Translations under genes and position numbers: made by a program | Assembly: GCA_009693345.1 (NCBI GenBank) | Contig: SHXL01000110.1 | Location: 1-9,088 of the forward strand | Source of the DNA: Betaproteobacteria bacterium | GTDB taxonomy: Bacteria; Pseudomonadota; Gammaproteobacteria; Burkholderiales; SG8-39 | DNA: 9,088 nucleotides | Direction: 5' to 3' | Notes under the pieces: model-generated | Seen by the model: only the letters and a program-made list of their open reading frames with translations | What the model was told of the DNA's origin: nothing | The model's database searches: none | In this document: in pieces, positions 1 to 6,245 of the stretch | How positions within the stretch are numbered: the first letter of the stretch is position 1 | How the letters are laid out: each line of letters starts with the position of its first letter

Positions 1-1233
1 GAGCGCGGCGAAGTTTCGGGCGCCGCCCTCGCGCGCGACGCGCTCGCCGCCTACCTGGGGCTCGAACCGCGCGCCCGCGAGGAATTCTTCGACATCCTGG
101 CGCGTGATTTCTCTCCCTCCCCGGAGGCGATCGGCAAGGCCGCGGATGTCTACCGCTACGATTCGACGCCGGAAAACCTGATCCGCCTGCAGGAGACGAT
201 CGAAACGGCGCGCCAGGAGCTGTTCCGCCGCCTCAACACGGCACCGGGCGGAACCGGGACGCTCGTCCAGATGCGCCGGCGGCTGTTGCGCGGCCTGAAG
301 AAGCACCCGGACTGGCGCGCCGTCGACGCCGACCTGCTGCACCTGTTCCGCTCCTGGTTCAACCGCGGCTTCCTGCGGCTCGAGCGCATCGACTGGCGCA
401 CCTCGGCGCTGGTACTGGAAAAGCTGATCAAGTATGAAGCGGTCCACGCAGTCCAGGGTTGGGGCGACCTGCGCCGGCGCCTCGAGTCGGACCGCCGCTG
501 TTTCGGGTTTTTTCACCCTCAGCTACCCGACGAGCCGCTGATCTTCATCGAGGTCGCGCTGACGCGCGGCATCAGCGCGCAAGTGCAGCCGCTGCTTGCC
601 ATCGAGACGCCCGTGGCGGCGGCCGCGCAAGCCGATTGCGCGATCTTCTATTCGTTCACCAACTGCCAGGAGGGCCTGCGCGGCATCTCGTTCGGCAACC
701 TGCTCGTCAAGCAGGTGGCCGAAGAACTGAAGCGCGAGTTCCCCCACCTGCGCACGTTCGCGACGCTGTCGCCGATTCCCGACTTCCGCAACTGGCTGGC
801 GCAGGCGGAGACGCGCGTTGCGCTGTCGATGGGGCCCGATGCGGAGCAGCGCATCGCGCTGCTCGCGGCGATCGACAAACCCGGCTGGCATTCCGCCGAG
901 GTGCCCGAGGCGCTGCAGAAGCTCCTCACGCGGCTTTGCGCCTGGTACCTGATGCGCGCCAAGCAGGGCGCCGAACCGCTCGACCCGGTGGCGCGCTTCC
1001 ACCTGGGCAACGGCGCGGCGCTGGAGCGCCTCAACTGGCTCGGCGACACCTCCGATTCGGGCATGGCGCGCTCGGCGGGCATGATGGTGAACTACATCTA
1101 TCGCCTGGACGATGTGGAGCGCAACCACGAGCGCTACTTCGCCGACCACGCAGTCGTGGCCTCGCGCGCGGTGGAAAAGCTGGCGCGCAAGTCCCCGCTC
1201 GCCGCGCCCGCCGAAAAGCAGTCCGAGGCCTAG
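1..1233 (+). CDS. Malonyl-CoA decarboxylase, C-terminal part (5' end outside window)
   Basis: Converts malonyl-CoA to acetyl-CoA and CO2; in bacteria it lets malonate or surplus malonyl-CoA feed acetyl-CoA metabolism. The frame is open from base 1 to the TAG at 1231-1233, giving about 410 residues. An internal ATG at 271 is not the true start, because family-like sequence continues upstream to the window edge. The N-terminal helical domain covers roughly the first 150 residues and the catalytic acetyltransferase-like domain follows. The signature FYSFTNCQ contains the catalytic Ser (codon 652-654), followed by GLRGISFGNLLVKQV and FATLSPIPDF. The catalytic His lies in VARFHLGNGA (codon 1000-1002), followed by RLNWLGDTSDSG and MMVNY. 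Both catalytic residues of the human enzyme (Ser329, His423) therefore have counterparts. Bacterial homologues run about 400-470 residues, so only a short N-terminal piece is missing. The coxE-like gene follows after one base, suggesting co-transcription. No peroxisomal-type signal is expected, and the location should be cytoplasmic. Confidence 0.93.
   Translation, partial: ERGEVSGAALARDALAAYLGLEPRAREEFFDILARDFSPSPEAIGKAADVYRYDSTPENLIRLQETIETARQELFRRLNTAPGGTGTLVQMRRRLLRGLKKHPDWRAVDADLLHLFRSWFNRGFLRLERIDWRTSALVLEKLIKYEAVHAVQGWGDLRRRLESDRRCFGFFHPQLPDEPLIFIEVALTRGISAQVQPLLAIETPVAAAAQADCAIFYSFTNCQEGLRGISFGNLLVKQVAEELKREFPHLRTFATLSPIPDFRNWLAQAETRVALSMGPDAEQRIALLAAIDKPGWHSAEVPEALQKLLTRLCAWYLMRAKQGAEPLDPVARFHLGNGAALERLNWLGDTSDSGMARSAGMMVNYIYRLDDVERNHERYFADHAVVASRAVEKLARKSPLAAPAEKQSEA
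1225..1228 (+). promoter_or_regulatory. Shine-Dalgarno supporting GTG start of coxE-like gene
   Basis: GAGG lies six bases before the GTG at 1235, inside the last codons of the decarboxylase gene. It favours GTG 1235 over the in-frame ATG at 1289 (no comparable purine run just upstream) and over an ATG at 1112 deep inside the preceding gene. Confidence 0.5.
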
Positions 1234-1234
1234 C

Positions 1235-2449
1235 GTGTTCCCGGAGATCGACGCCGCCGGCACCCGGCAGAAACTCGCCGAGAACGTGATGCACTTCGCG
1301 CGCCTGCTGCGCGCCGCGGGCCTGCGGCTGGGGCCCGACCGCGTGGTGGACTGCGTCAAGGCCCTCGAACTCACCGACTGCAACCGGCGCGACGACTGGT
1401 ACTGGACGATGTCGGCGGTTTTCCTCTCGAAAGAAGAGCAGCGCCCCATCTTCGACCAGGCGTTCCGCATCTTCTGGCGCGATCCGAAGCTGGTGGAAAA
1501 GATGATGAACGCGCTCCTGCCCAAGACCTACGGCCGCGCCGGCAAGCCCGAGCAGGAGCAGAGCCAGCGGCTCTCCGACGCCCTGTTCAACCAGAAGAAG
1601 GCGGAGGAGGAGCTGCAGGAGCAGAAGATCGAACTGGATGCGCGGCTCACGTTCTCCTCGCACGAAGTGCTGCAGCGCATGGACTTCGACACCATGTCTT
1701 CCGCCGAGCTCGCCGAGGCGAAGAAGATGCTGCGCGAGCTGCGCCTGCCGCTGCCGTTGATTCGCACCAGAAGAAACAAGATAAACACGAATGGAAAACA
1801 GATAAATCTGCGCGCCACCCTGCGCGAGTCCCTGCGCGAGGGCGGCGATGTGATCCCGCTGGTGCGCGAATCGCCGACCCGAATCCATCCGCCGCTGGTG
1901 GTGCTGTGCGACATCTCGGGTTCGATGAATCCCTACGCGCGCATGTTCCTGCATTTCCTGCACGCGATCACCAACGACCGGGACCGCGTCTCGGTGTTCG
2001 TGTTCGGCACCCGGCTGACCAACATCACGCGCCAGCTGCGCCATCGCGACGTCGACGTGGCGATGGCGCGGGTCGCGGACGCGATCAAGGACTGGTCGGG
2101 CGGCACGCGCATCGGCTGGAGCCTGCGCGAATTCAACTGGCGCTGGGGGCGGCGCGTGCTGGGCCAGAACGCCTGCCTGCTGCTGGTGTCCGACGGCCTG
2201 GACCGCGAGGCGGGCGAAGGCCTGTCGGAGGAGATGCAGCGGCTGCACAAGTCCTGCAAGCAGCTGATCTGGCTCAATCCGCTGCTGCGCTACGAAAAGT
2301 TCGAGGCGCGCCCGGCGGGCGTGCGCGCGATGCTGCCGCACGTGGACCGGTTCCTGCCGGTGCATAATCTGAAAAGTCTCATCGACCTCTCGCGCGCGCT
2401 TACCGAACAGGCGCCGCGCGCCGCACTGGAGAAACGCGCATGGAAATGA
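1235..2449 (+). CDS. coxE: VWA domain protein, CoxE family
   Basis: CoxE-family proteins carry a von Willebrand A domain. With a MoxR-type AAA ATPase (CoxD) they are implicated in maturing the active site of CO dehydrogenase and related molybdenum hydroxylases. Starting at GTG 1235 the product is 404 residues. The N-terminal helical part begins with the family-like LAENVMHFARLLRAAGL and GPDRVVD. A very charged helical, possibly coiled-coil, stretch covers residues ~106-139. A basic linker with TRRNKINTNGKQINLR follows, then the VWA fold from ~residue 220. The MIDAS metal site looks complete: DISGSMN at 226-232, the Thr of GGTRIG at 291 and the Asp of SDG at 320. There is no signal peptide or membrane segment. 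The gene lies one base after malonyl-CoA decarboxylase and overlaps coxG by 10 bases. No AAA ATPase or hydroxylase subunits are in the window, so the client is unknown and the coxE symbol denotes family, not proven function. Codons 179-191 are strikingly A-rich. Confidence 0.88.
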   Translation: MFPEIDAAGTRQKLAENVMHFARLLRAAGLRLGPDRVVDCVKALELTDCNRRDDWYWTMSAVFLSKEEQRPIFDQAFRIFWRDPKLVEKMMNALLPKTYGRAGKPEQEQSQRLSDALFNQKKAEEELQEQKIELDARLTFSSHEVLQRMDFDTMSSAELAEAKKMLRELRLPLPLIRTRRNKINTNGKQINLRATLRESLREGGDVIPLVRESPTRIHPPLVVLCDISGSMNPYARMFLHFLHAITNDRDRVSVFVFGTRLTNITRQLRHRDVDVAMARVADAIKDWSGGTRIGWSLREFNWRWGRRVLGQNACLLLVSDGLDREAGEGLSEEMQRLHKSCKQLIWLNPLLRYEKFEARPAGVRAMLPHVDRFLPVHNLKSLIDLSRALTEQAPRAALEKRAWK

Positions 2450-3033
2450 CGGGCGAGCAGCTGATCCAAGCATCGCAGGCCGACACCTGGGCCGCGCTGA
2501 ACGACCCGGAAATGCTCAAGGCATGCGTGCCGGGCTGCGAGTCGATCGAACGCGTGAGCGACACTGAGTACGTGGTGCAGATGACGGCGCGCGTCGGGCC
2601 GGTGAGCGCCAAGTTCAAGGGCAGGCTGAACCTCTCGAACATGAACCCGCCGCATTCCTACTCGATTGCATTCGAGGGCCAGGGCGGCGTGGCCGGATTT
2701 GCGAAAGGCGGCGCCGACGTCAGCCTCGTAGCCGATGGCCATGCGACGAAACTCGCCTACAAGGTAAAAGCGAACGTCGGCGGAAAACTCGCGCAGATCG
2801 GCTCCAGGCTGGTGGATGCCGCCGCCAACAAGGTGGCAAACGATTTCTTCGTCACTTTCAACGAAAAGGTCGGCAAGCCGGCGCACGCGGCGGGGAAAGA
2901 TCATCACGACGAGCATCATCCGGAGCCGGTCCCGCGCGACCCCGACCTGCCCCGGATCTCCGAGGCGTCGCTGTCGTTCTTCGCCGCCGGTGCGCTGGTC
3001 GTCTTCGTCATAGCCCTGATTACCCTTCTTTAG
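2440..3033 (+). CDS. coxG: CoxG-like SRPBCC protein with C-terminal membrane anchor
   Basis: CoxG-family proteins have an SRPBCC (START-like) lipid-binding fold. CoxG is known to anchor CO dehydrogenase to the membrane and has been reported in mycobacteria to carry quinone to the enzyme. The product is 197 residues. Typical features are QASQADTWAALNDPEMLKAC with VPGC, matching the N-terminal 'W..L.DPE.L..C.PGC' signature of the family. Next come GPVSAKFKGRL and a conserved Gly-rich segment near residues 75-95. A His/Asp/Glu-rich, Pro-rich linker follows (residues ~149-172, including DHHDEHH). The last 22 residues form a clear hydrophobic helix (FFAAGALVVFVIALITLL), predicting a tail-anchored cytoplasmic domain. 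GGAGA at 2428-2432, seven bases before the ATG, is a good ribosome binding site inside coxE, and the 10-base overlap implies translational coupling. No CO dehydrogenase subunits are nearby, so a partner other than classical CODH is possible. Confidence 0.88.
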   Translation: MEMTGEQLIQASQADTWAALNDPEMLKACVPGCESIERVSDTEYVVQMTARVGPVSAKFKGRLNLSNMNPPHSYSIAFEGQGGVAGFAKGGADVSLVADGHATKLAYKVKANVGGKLAQIGSRLVDAAANKVANDFFVTFNEKVGKPAHAAGKDHHDEHHPEPVPRDPDLPRISEASLSFFAAGALVVFVIALITLL

Positions 3034-3116
3034 ACGGAAAGCGTCAATAGTTCCTCGCTGACAGTTTCTTACAAACCGTACTCTGGGCCCATCGCCTCGC
3101 ATCAGGGAGAAGCGGA
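3034..3116. other. Short intergenic region before cyclase-like gene
   Basis: These 83 bases are visibly less GC-rich than their surroundings. A small 4-bp hairpin (GACG/CGTC, 3033-3045) overlaps the coxG stop but has no T-tract, so it is not a convincing intrinsic terminator. CTGACA at 3058-3063 resembles a -35 box, and TACTCT at 3079-3084 would be a poor -10 at only 15 bases' spacing. AGGGAGA at 3104-3110 is a strong Shine-Dalgarno, six bases before the ATG at 3117. The gap is compatible either with a separate weak promoter or with read-through from coxG. Confidence 0.35.
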
Positions 3117-3755
3117 ATGGGCGCAGTTCCAGTGTCTTTGCACCAGAAAACCACGGTCGGTTTTACGCCGGCGACGCAACGCCGCCAGGCAGTCCTCCTT
3201 GGCACCGAGTTGCGTGGCCTGGCACGGATGTCCGAAGCGCTCGACGCCAGCCTGGTGATCCTGCTGGCGAACGAGTTCTTCGCCTTCGCTGCCGACATCG
3301 TGACGGCGCACAACGGCGAGGCGATCACCTCGCAGCACGAAATGCTCCTGTCCGCCTTCACCCGCGGCAACGCCATCCAGGCGTCGCAGCAGGCGGTCTG
3401 CGCGGCGCAGCGCATTCAATCCGATTTTCCCAAGCTTGCAGAGAGATGGCGCAATGCCTACGGCTTGCGCAGTGCCGTCGCGCAAGGCCTGCACCTGGGC
3501 GAAGCCTTGCTCGGCATCGCGGGACCGCGCGGCCTGGAGCGCCGCGTGGCGTTCGGCGACAGCGTCAGCCTCGCGCAGGCGATGGTGAATCGCGCCCGCG
3601 CCGGTGAATTCGTAATGTCCGAGGCGGTGATGGGCGCGCTGTCGGTCGAGAATCTCAACCTCGATGCCGAGCCGCTGCCGCAGCTCGAGCTGCCGCGCCG
3701 CTCGCCGATCCGGATCTACGGCGTGCTGGTCGCCGGACGGCTGGATTTTACGTAG
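3117..3755 (+). CDS. Class III adenylate/guanylate cyclase-like protein, probably catalytically inactive
   Basis: The product is 212 residues with no membrane segment, HAMP or receiver domain visible. Residues ~25-172 follow the class III nucleotide cyclase homology domain in order: VLLGTELRGLARMSE (canonical hhhFxDIRGFTxLSE), LLANEFFAFAADIVTAHNGE, MLLSAF, AVCAAQRIQ, GLHLGEALLGIAG, FGDSVSLAQAM and GEFVMSEAV. Key catalytic positions differ. The two metal-binding Asp positions appear as Glu31 and Glu75, the Gly before the second is His74, the transition-state Asn of 'GDxVN' is Ser151, and the Arg four residues on is Ala155. The specificity Lys is also not evident. I infer a pseudo-cyclase, perhaps a nucleotide-binding or regulatory protein. 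The alignment was made by eye. The ATG has a strong ribosome binding site. The gene is 83 bases after coxG and its end overlaps the convergent oxidoreductase gene by 8 bases. Confidence 0.7.
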   Translation: MGAVPVSLHQKTTVGFTPATQRRQAVLLGTELRGLARMSEALDASLVILLANEFFAFAADIVTAHNGEAITSQHEMLLSAFTRGNAIQASQQAVCAAQRIQSDFPKLAERWRNAYGLRSAVAQGLHLGEALLGIAGPRGLERRVAFGDSVSLAQAMVNRARAGEFVMSEAVMGALSVENLNLDAEPLPQLELPRRSPIRIYGVLVAGRLDFT

Positions 3756-4371
3756 AAACTGCGTCCCTGATCGCTTGAGCAAGCTGCTCCGGCGGATAGG
3801 CGCCGGAGAGGCCCGATTTCTTGTCGAAGATGAAAGTAGGCACGCCGCTGATGCCCAGATCGCGCACGCGCTCCTCTTTCTCCTTTACGGTTTTTCCTTC
3901 CTTTTCGCCCGGCCAACCGGTCACCCCGGCGCCATCGGCAATCGACCTGAGTACCGCCTCGTCCCCGATGTCCTGCGCCTCCTCGAAATAGGCGCGGAAC
4001 AGCATGTCCACCACCTGCCCGCCCTTGCCTTGCTTCTGCGCGAGGTCGATCAGCTGGTGCGCGGCGACCGTGTTGGGCGTGCGCTTCATGCGGTCGAAGG
4101 CAAACGCAATCCCCTCGCCCGCGCCTTCCTGCGCCACCCGCGCATCCAGCGTGTGCCCCTTTTCCACGGAACCGAATTTCGCGCGCCGGTAGTCGGCGCG
4201 CGCCACGCCGCCGGCGGGCATGTCGGGGTTGAGCTGGAACGGCAGCCACTCGATGCGGACCTCGACTTCACCGTTCAGGGACGCGAGCGCCTTTTCCAGC
4301 CGCCGCTTGCCGATGTAGCACCACGGGCAGATGACATCGGAGGCAATTTCTATCAACAGGGGTTTGGGCAT
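3748..4371 (-). CDS. DsbA-family oxidoreductase, FrnE-like
   Basis: A cytoplasmic thioredoxin-fold protein of the DsbA/FrnE group (also annotated as 2-hydroxychromene-2-carboxylate isomerase-like), likely acting in thiol-disulfide exchange. The product is 207 residues. It shows SDVICPWCYIGKRRLE with the CPWC redox motif at residues 15-18, a central helical insertion containing NTVAAHQLIDLAQKQGK, and the cis-proline loop SGVPTFIF with Pro178. This fits FrnE proteins (roughly 200-240 residues). No signal peptide is present, unlike periplasmic DsbA. I chose the ATG at 4369-4371 because the hallmark N-terminus MPKPLLIEIASD begins there. A longer in-frame reading to 4542 would run through pmbA and looks unlike this family. 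It lies two bases after the pmbA stop codon, so it is probably co-transcribed and coupled to pmbA. Its end overlaps the cyclase-like gene. A 9-bp GC-only inverted repeat lies inside the gene. Confidence 0.9.
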   Translation of the reverse strand: MPKPLLIEIASDVICPWCYIGKRRLEKALASLNGEVEVRIEWLPFQLNPDMPAGGVARADYRRAKFGSVEKGHTLDARVAQEGAGEGIAFAFDRMKRTPNTVAAHQLIDLAQKQGKGGQVVDMLFRAYFEEAQDIGDEAVLRSIADGAGVTGWPGEKEGKTVKEKEERVRDLGISGVPTFIFDKKSGLSGAYPPEQLAQAIRDAVST

Positions 4372-4373
4372 CG

Positions 4374-5741
4374 TCAGTTTCCGGCAATGGTCATGTTGTC
4401 CACCAGGATCGAGCCGCAGCGGTAGGCGCCGCGCACCAGCGTATCGCTGCCCACGGCGCTGATGCCACGGTACATGTCCTTGAGGTTGCCGGCCACCGTG
4501 ACCTCCTCCACCGGGAATGCGATTTCGCCATACTCCACCCAATAGCCCGCGGCGCCCCGCGAATAGTCGCCGGTGAGCACGTTGGTGCCGTGGCCGAGCA
4601 TCTCCGTGATGAGGAATCCGCGCCCCATGCGCTTCAGCATGCCCTCGAGATCCGGCCCGTTGGAGGCAACCGCCAGGTTGTGGTTGCCGCCCGCGCTGCC
4701 GGTGCTGCGCATCCCCAGCTTGCGCGCCGAATAGCTGGCGAGAAAATAGCCTTTCAGCACACCTTCCTCAACCACCGCACGCGGGTGCGTCGCCACGCCT
4801 TCCTCGTCGAACGGCGCGCTGGCGAGCGCGCGCGGCTCGTGCGGGCGCTCCTCGATCGTGATGCCCCTGGAAAATACCTGCTTGCCGAGCGCATCGAGCA
4901 GGAACGAAGATTTCCGGTAGAGGCTGCCGCCGCTTGCCGCCGAGACGAACGACCCGATCAATCCCGCCGCGACCGGCGCCTCGAACAGCACCGGCGACTG
5001 GCGGGTGGCGATCTTGCGCGCACCCAGCCGCGCCAGCGCGCGCCGGCCGGCGTAGCGGCCGAGCGCCTCGGGATCGGCGAGCCCGCCCGGCAGGCGCGAG
5101 GAACTGTACCAGTCGTCGCGCTGCATCAGGCCGCGGTCCTCGGCGATCACCGAGAGGGAGATCGAATGCCGTGACCTCGGAAAGCCATGCATGAACCCCA
5201 GACTGTTCGCGAACACGAACTGTCCCTGCTGCGCCGAAACGCTCGCCCCCTCGGAATTCTTGATCTTCGGCGACAGCGCGAAGGCTGCGCGCTCGGCGCG
5301 GCGCGCGATGCAGATCGCCTCCTCGGTGCCGAGGTTCCACGGATGGTAGAGATCCAGGTCCAGATTGGCCAGATCGGGCGCTCGCGCCAGTTCTTCGGGC
5401 TCCGGCGGACCCGCGCAGTCGTCCACCGCAGTCTTGCGCGCGATCGCCGCCGCGGCCTCGACAGCGCTGGTCAGCGCTACCGTGGAGAAGTCCGAAGTGC
5501 TGGCGTGCCCGCGGCGCGCCTTGGGACGGTCGCCGAAATATACCGTGATGCCGATGCCCTTGTCGAGGTTGTGCTCGATTGTTTCCGGCTCGTCCTTGCG
5601 CACTGTGACCGACAGCCCCCGGCCTTCGGAAACTTCGCATTCGCAAGCGGAGGCGCCGGCGCGCTTTGCCGCATCGAGGACGAGCTGCGCGAACTCCCTG
5701 AGCTGCGAGGGGGTATACGTAAAGCGATTTGCTTTCGACAT
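4374..5741 (-). CDS. pmbA: PmbA/TldE, TldD-PmbA metalloprotease subunit
   Basis: PmbA (TldE) pairs with TldD to form a cytoplasmic protease known in E. coli for microcin B17 maturation and degradation of the CcdA antitoxin; TldD supplies the zinc site. The product is 455 residues (E. coli about 450) and looks complete. Recognisable segments are DKGIGITVYFGDRPKARRGHAS near the N-terminus, then DLDLYHPWNLGTEEAI and SLYRKSSFLLDALGKQVFS. Further on are SYSARKLGMRSTGSAGGNHN and ITEMLGHGTNVLTGDYSRGA, followed by GYWVEYGEIAFPVEEVTVAG and a closing CGSILVDNMTIAGN. There is no HExxxH zinc motif, which separates it from TldD. The ATG at 5739-5741 is the only possible start near this point because an in-frame TAG lies nine bases upstream at 5748-5750. 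No Shine-Dalgarno precedes it. It is divergent from darP, the same neighbour as in E. coli (yjgA-pmbA), and is followed after two bases by the FrnE-like gene. Confidence 0.96.
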   Translation of the reverse strand: MSKANRFTYTPSQLREFAQLVLDAAKRAGASACECEVSEGRGLSVTVRKDEPETIEHNLDKGIGITVYFGDRPKARRGHASTSDFSTVALTSAVEAAAAIARKTAVDDCAGPPEPEELARAPDLANLDLDLYHPWNLGTEEAICIARRAERAAFALSPKIKNSEGASVSAQQGQFVFANSLGFMHGFPRSRHSISLSVIAEDRGLMQRDDWYSSSRLPGGLADPEALGRYAGRRALARLGARKIATRQSPVLFEAPVAAGLIGSFVSAASGGSLYRKSSFLLDALGKQVFSRGITIEERPHEPRALASAPFDEEGVATHPRAVVEEGVLKGYFLASYSARKLGMRSTGSAGGNHNLAVASNGPDLEGMLKRMGRGFLITEMLGHGTNVLTGDYSRGAAGYWVEYGEIAFPVEEVTVAGNLKDMYRGISAVGSDTLVRGAYRCGSILVDNMTIAGN

Positions 5742-5762
5742 GGCGCGCTATCATAGCAAGCG
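5742..5762. promoter_or_regulatory. Symmetric bidirectional promoter candidate between pmbA and darP
   Basis: Only 21 bases separate the two start codons. The exact centre is the palindrome CTATCATAG (5748-5756, centre 5752), which is also the midpoint between the two start codons. Rightward it reads TATCAT (5749-5754) and leftward TATGAT (5755-5750), each five of six matches to the -10 consensus TATAAT. Transcripts would begin within about two bases of each start codon, i.e. leaderless or nearly so, and no Shine-Dalgarno exists for either gene. I find no good -35 hexamer at standard spacing on either side. The -10 call rests on the sequence match and symmetry only. Confidence 0.45.
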
Positions 5763-6245
5763 ATGGAAGCCGAATTCGTCAGCAGAACAAAGAAAAAAGA
5801 GCAGGTGGAGGAATTGCAGAAACTGGGCGCGGCATTGATCGCGCTGCCTCCGGTCACGCTGGACGCGCTCGGCCTTCCCGCGGAACTTCTCGCGGCGGTG
5901 CGCGACGCGCAGCGCTTCACGAGCCATGGGGCGCTGCGCCGCCAGGTGCAGTTCATCGGCAAGGTGATGCGCAAGATCGACCCCGGGCCCGTGCGTGCGG
6001 CCGTTGCCGCGATTGCCGGCAGTTCGGCCGCGGCGCGCGCGGGCCAGAAACGCCTGGAACAATGGCGCGAGCGGCTGATCGCCGACGATGCGGCACTGAC
6101 GGCGTTCGCCGGCGAACACGCCGGCGCCGACCTGCAGGGCATGCGCACGCTTATCCGCAACGCCCGCAAGGAGATTGCCGAAGGCAAGCCGCCCCGGGCG
6201 CAGCGCGAACTGTTCAGGGTGTTGAGGGATTTTTCTCATGATTGA
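5763..6245 (+). CDS. darP: Ribosome biogenesis factor DarP (YjgA, DUF615)
   Basis: DarP acts late in assembly of the 50S ribosomal subunit, binding pre-50S particles in E. coli. The product is 160 residues (E. coli about 183; the acidic N-terminal tail is shorter here). Family signatures are FVSRTKKKEQVEELQKLGA at the start and AQRFTSHGALRRQVQFIGK (residues 49-67). The C-terminus carries MRTLIRNARKEIAEGKPPRA, closely resembling the E. coli segment with LRTLIRNAKKE. The ATG at 5763 is forced because an in-frame TAG sits at 5754-5756 inside the intergenic palindrome. No ribosome binding site is seen, suggesting leaderless initiation. It is divergent from pmbA and overlaps the DUF3237 gene by 8 bases, so it should head the darP-DUF3237-mogA operon. 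A 14-base perfect palindrome (6104-6117) lies within it. Confidence 0.94.
   Translation: MEAEFVSRTKKKEQVEELQKLGAALIALPPVTLDALGLPAELLAAVRDAQRFTSHGALRRQVQFIGKVMRKIDPGPVRAAVAAIAGSSAAARAGQKRLEQWRERLIADDAALTAFAGEHAGADLQGMRTLIRNARKEIAEGKPPRAQRELFRVLRDFSHD

Noticed and set aside
1112..1234. Start of the CoxE-like protein at ATG 1112
   Set aside because: It lies inside malonyl-CoA decarboxylase. The translated extension is Ser/Arg/Pro-rich and unlike CoxE, while GTG 1235 has a Shine-Dalgarno and begins family-like sequence.
523..1524. Minus-strand open frame (333 codons) opposite malonyl-CoA decarboxylase
   Set aside because: Shadow of the decarboxylase and coxE genes: Arg-rich, no recognisable motifs, and the sense strand carries conserved catalytic residues.
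1031..2473. Long minus-strand open frame (480 codons) opposite coxE
   Set aside because: His/Arg/Ala/Gln-rich composition typical of antisense reading of a high-GC gene; it lies entirely opposite well-supported genes.
3033..3045. Hairpin at the coxG stop as an intrinsic terminator
   Set aside because: Only four base pairs and no following T-tract.
4374..4542. N-terminal extension of the FrnE-like protein to 4542
   Set aside because: The extra 57 residues overlap the end of pmbA, are Gly/Arg-rich out-of-frame sequence and precede a normal family N-terminus at MPKPLLIEI.
4768..5754. Second minus-strand frame (328 codons) within pmbA
   Set aside because: Ala/Arg/Gly-rich alternative frame of pmbA. 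The pmbA frame matches its family throughout, so no overlapping gene is supported.
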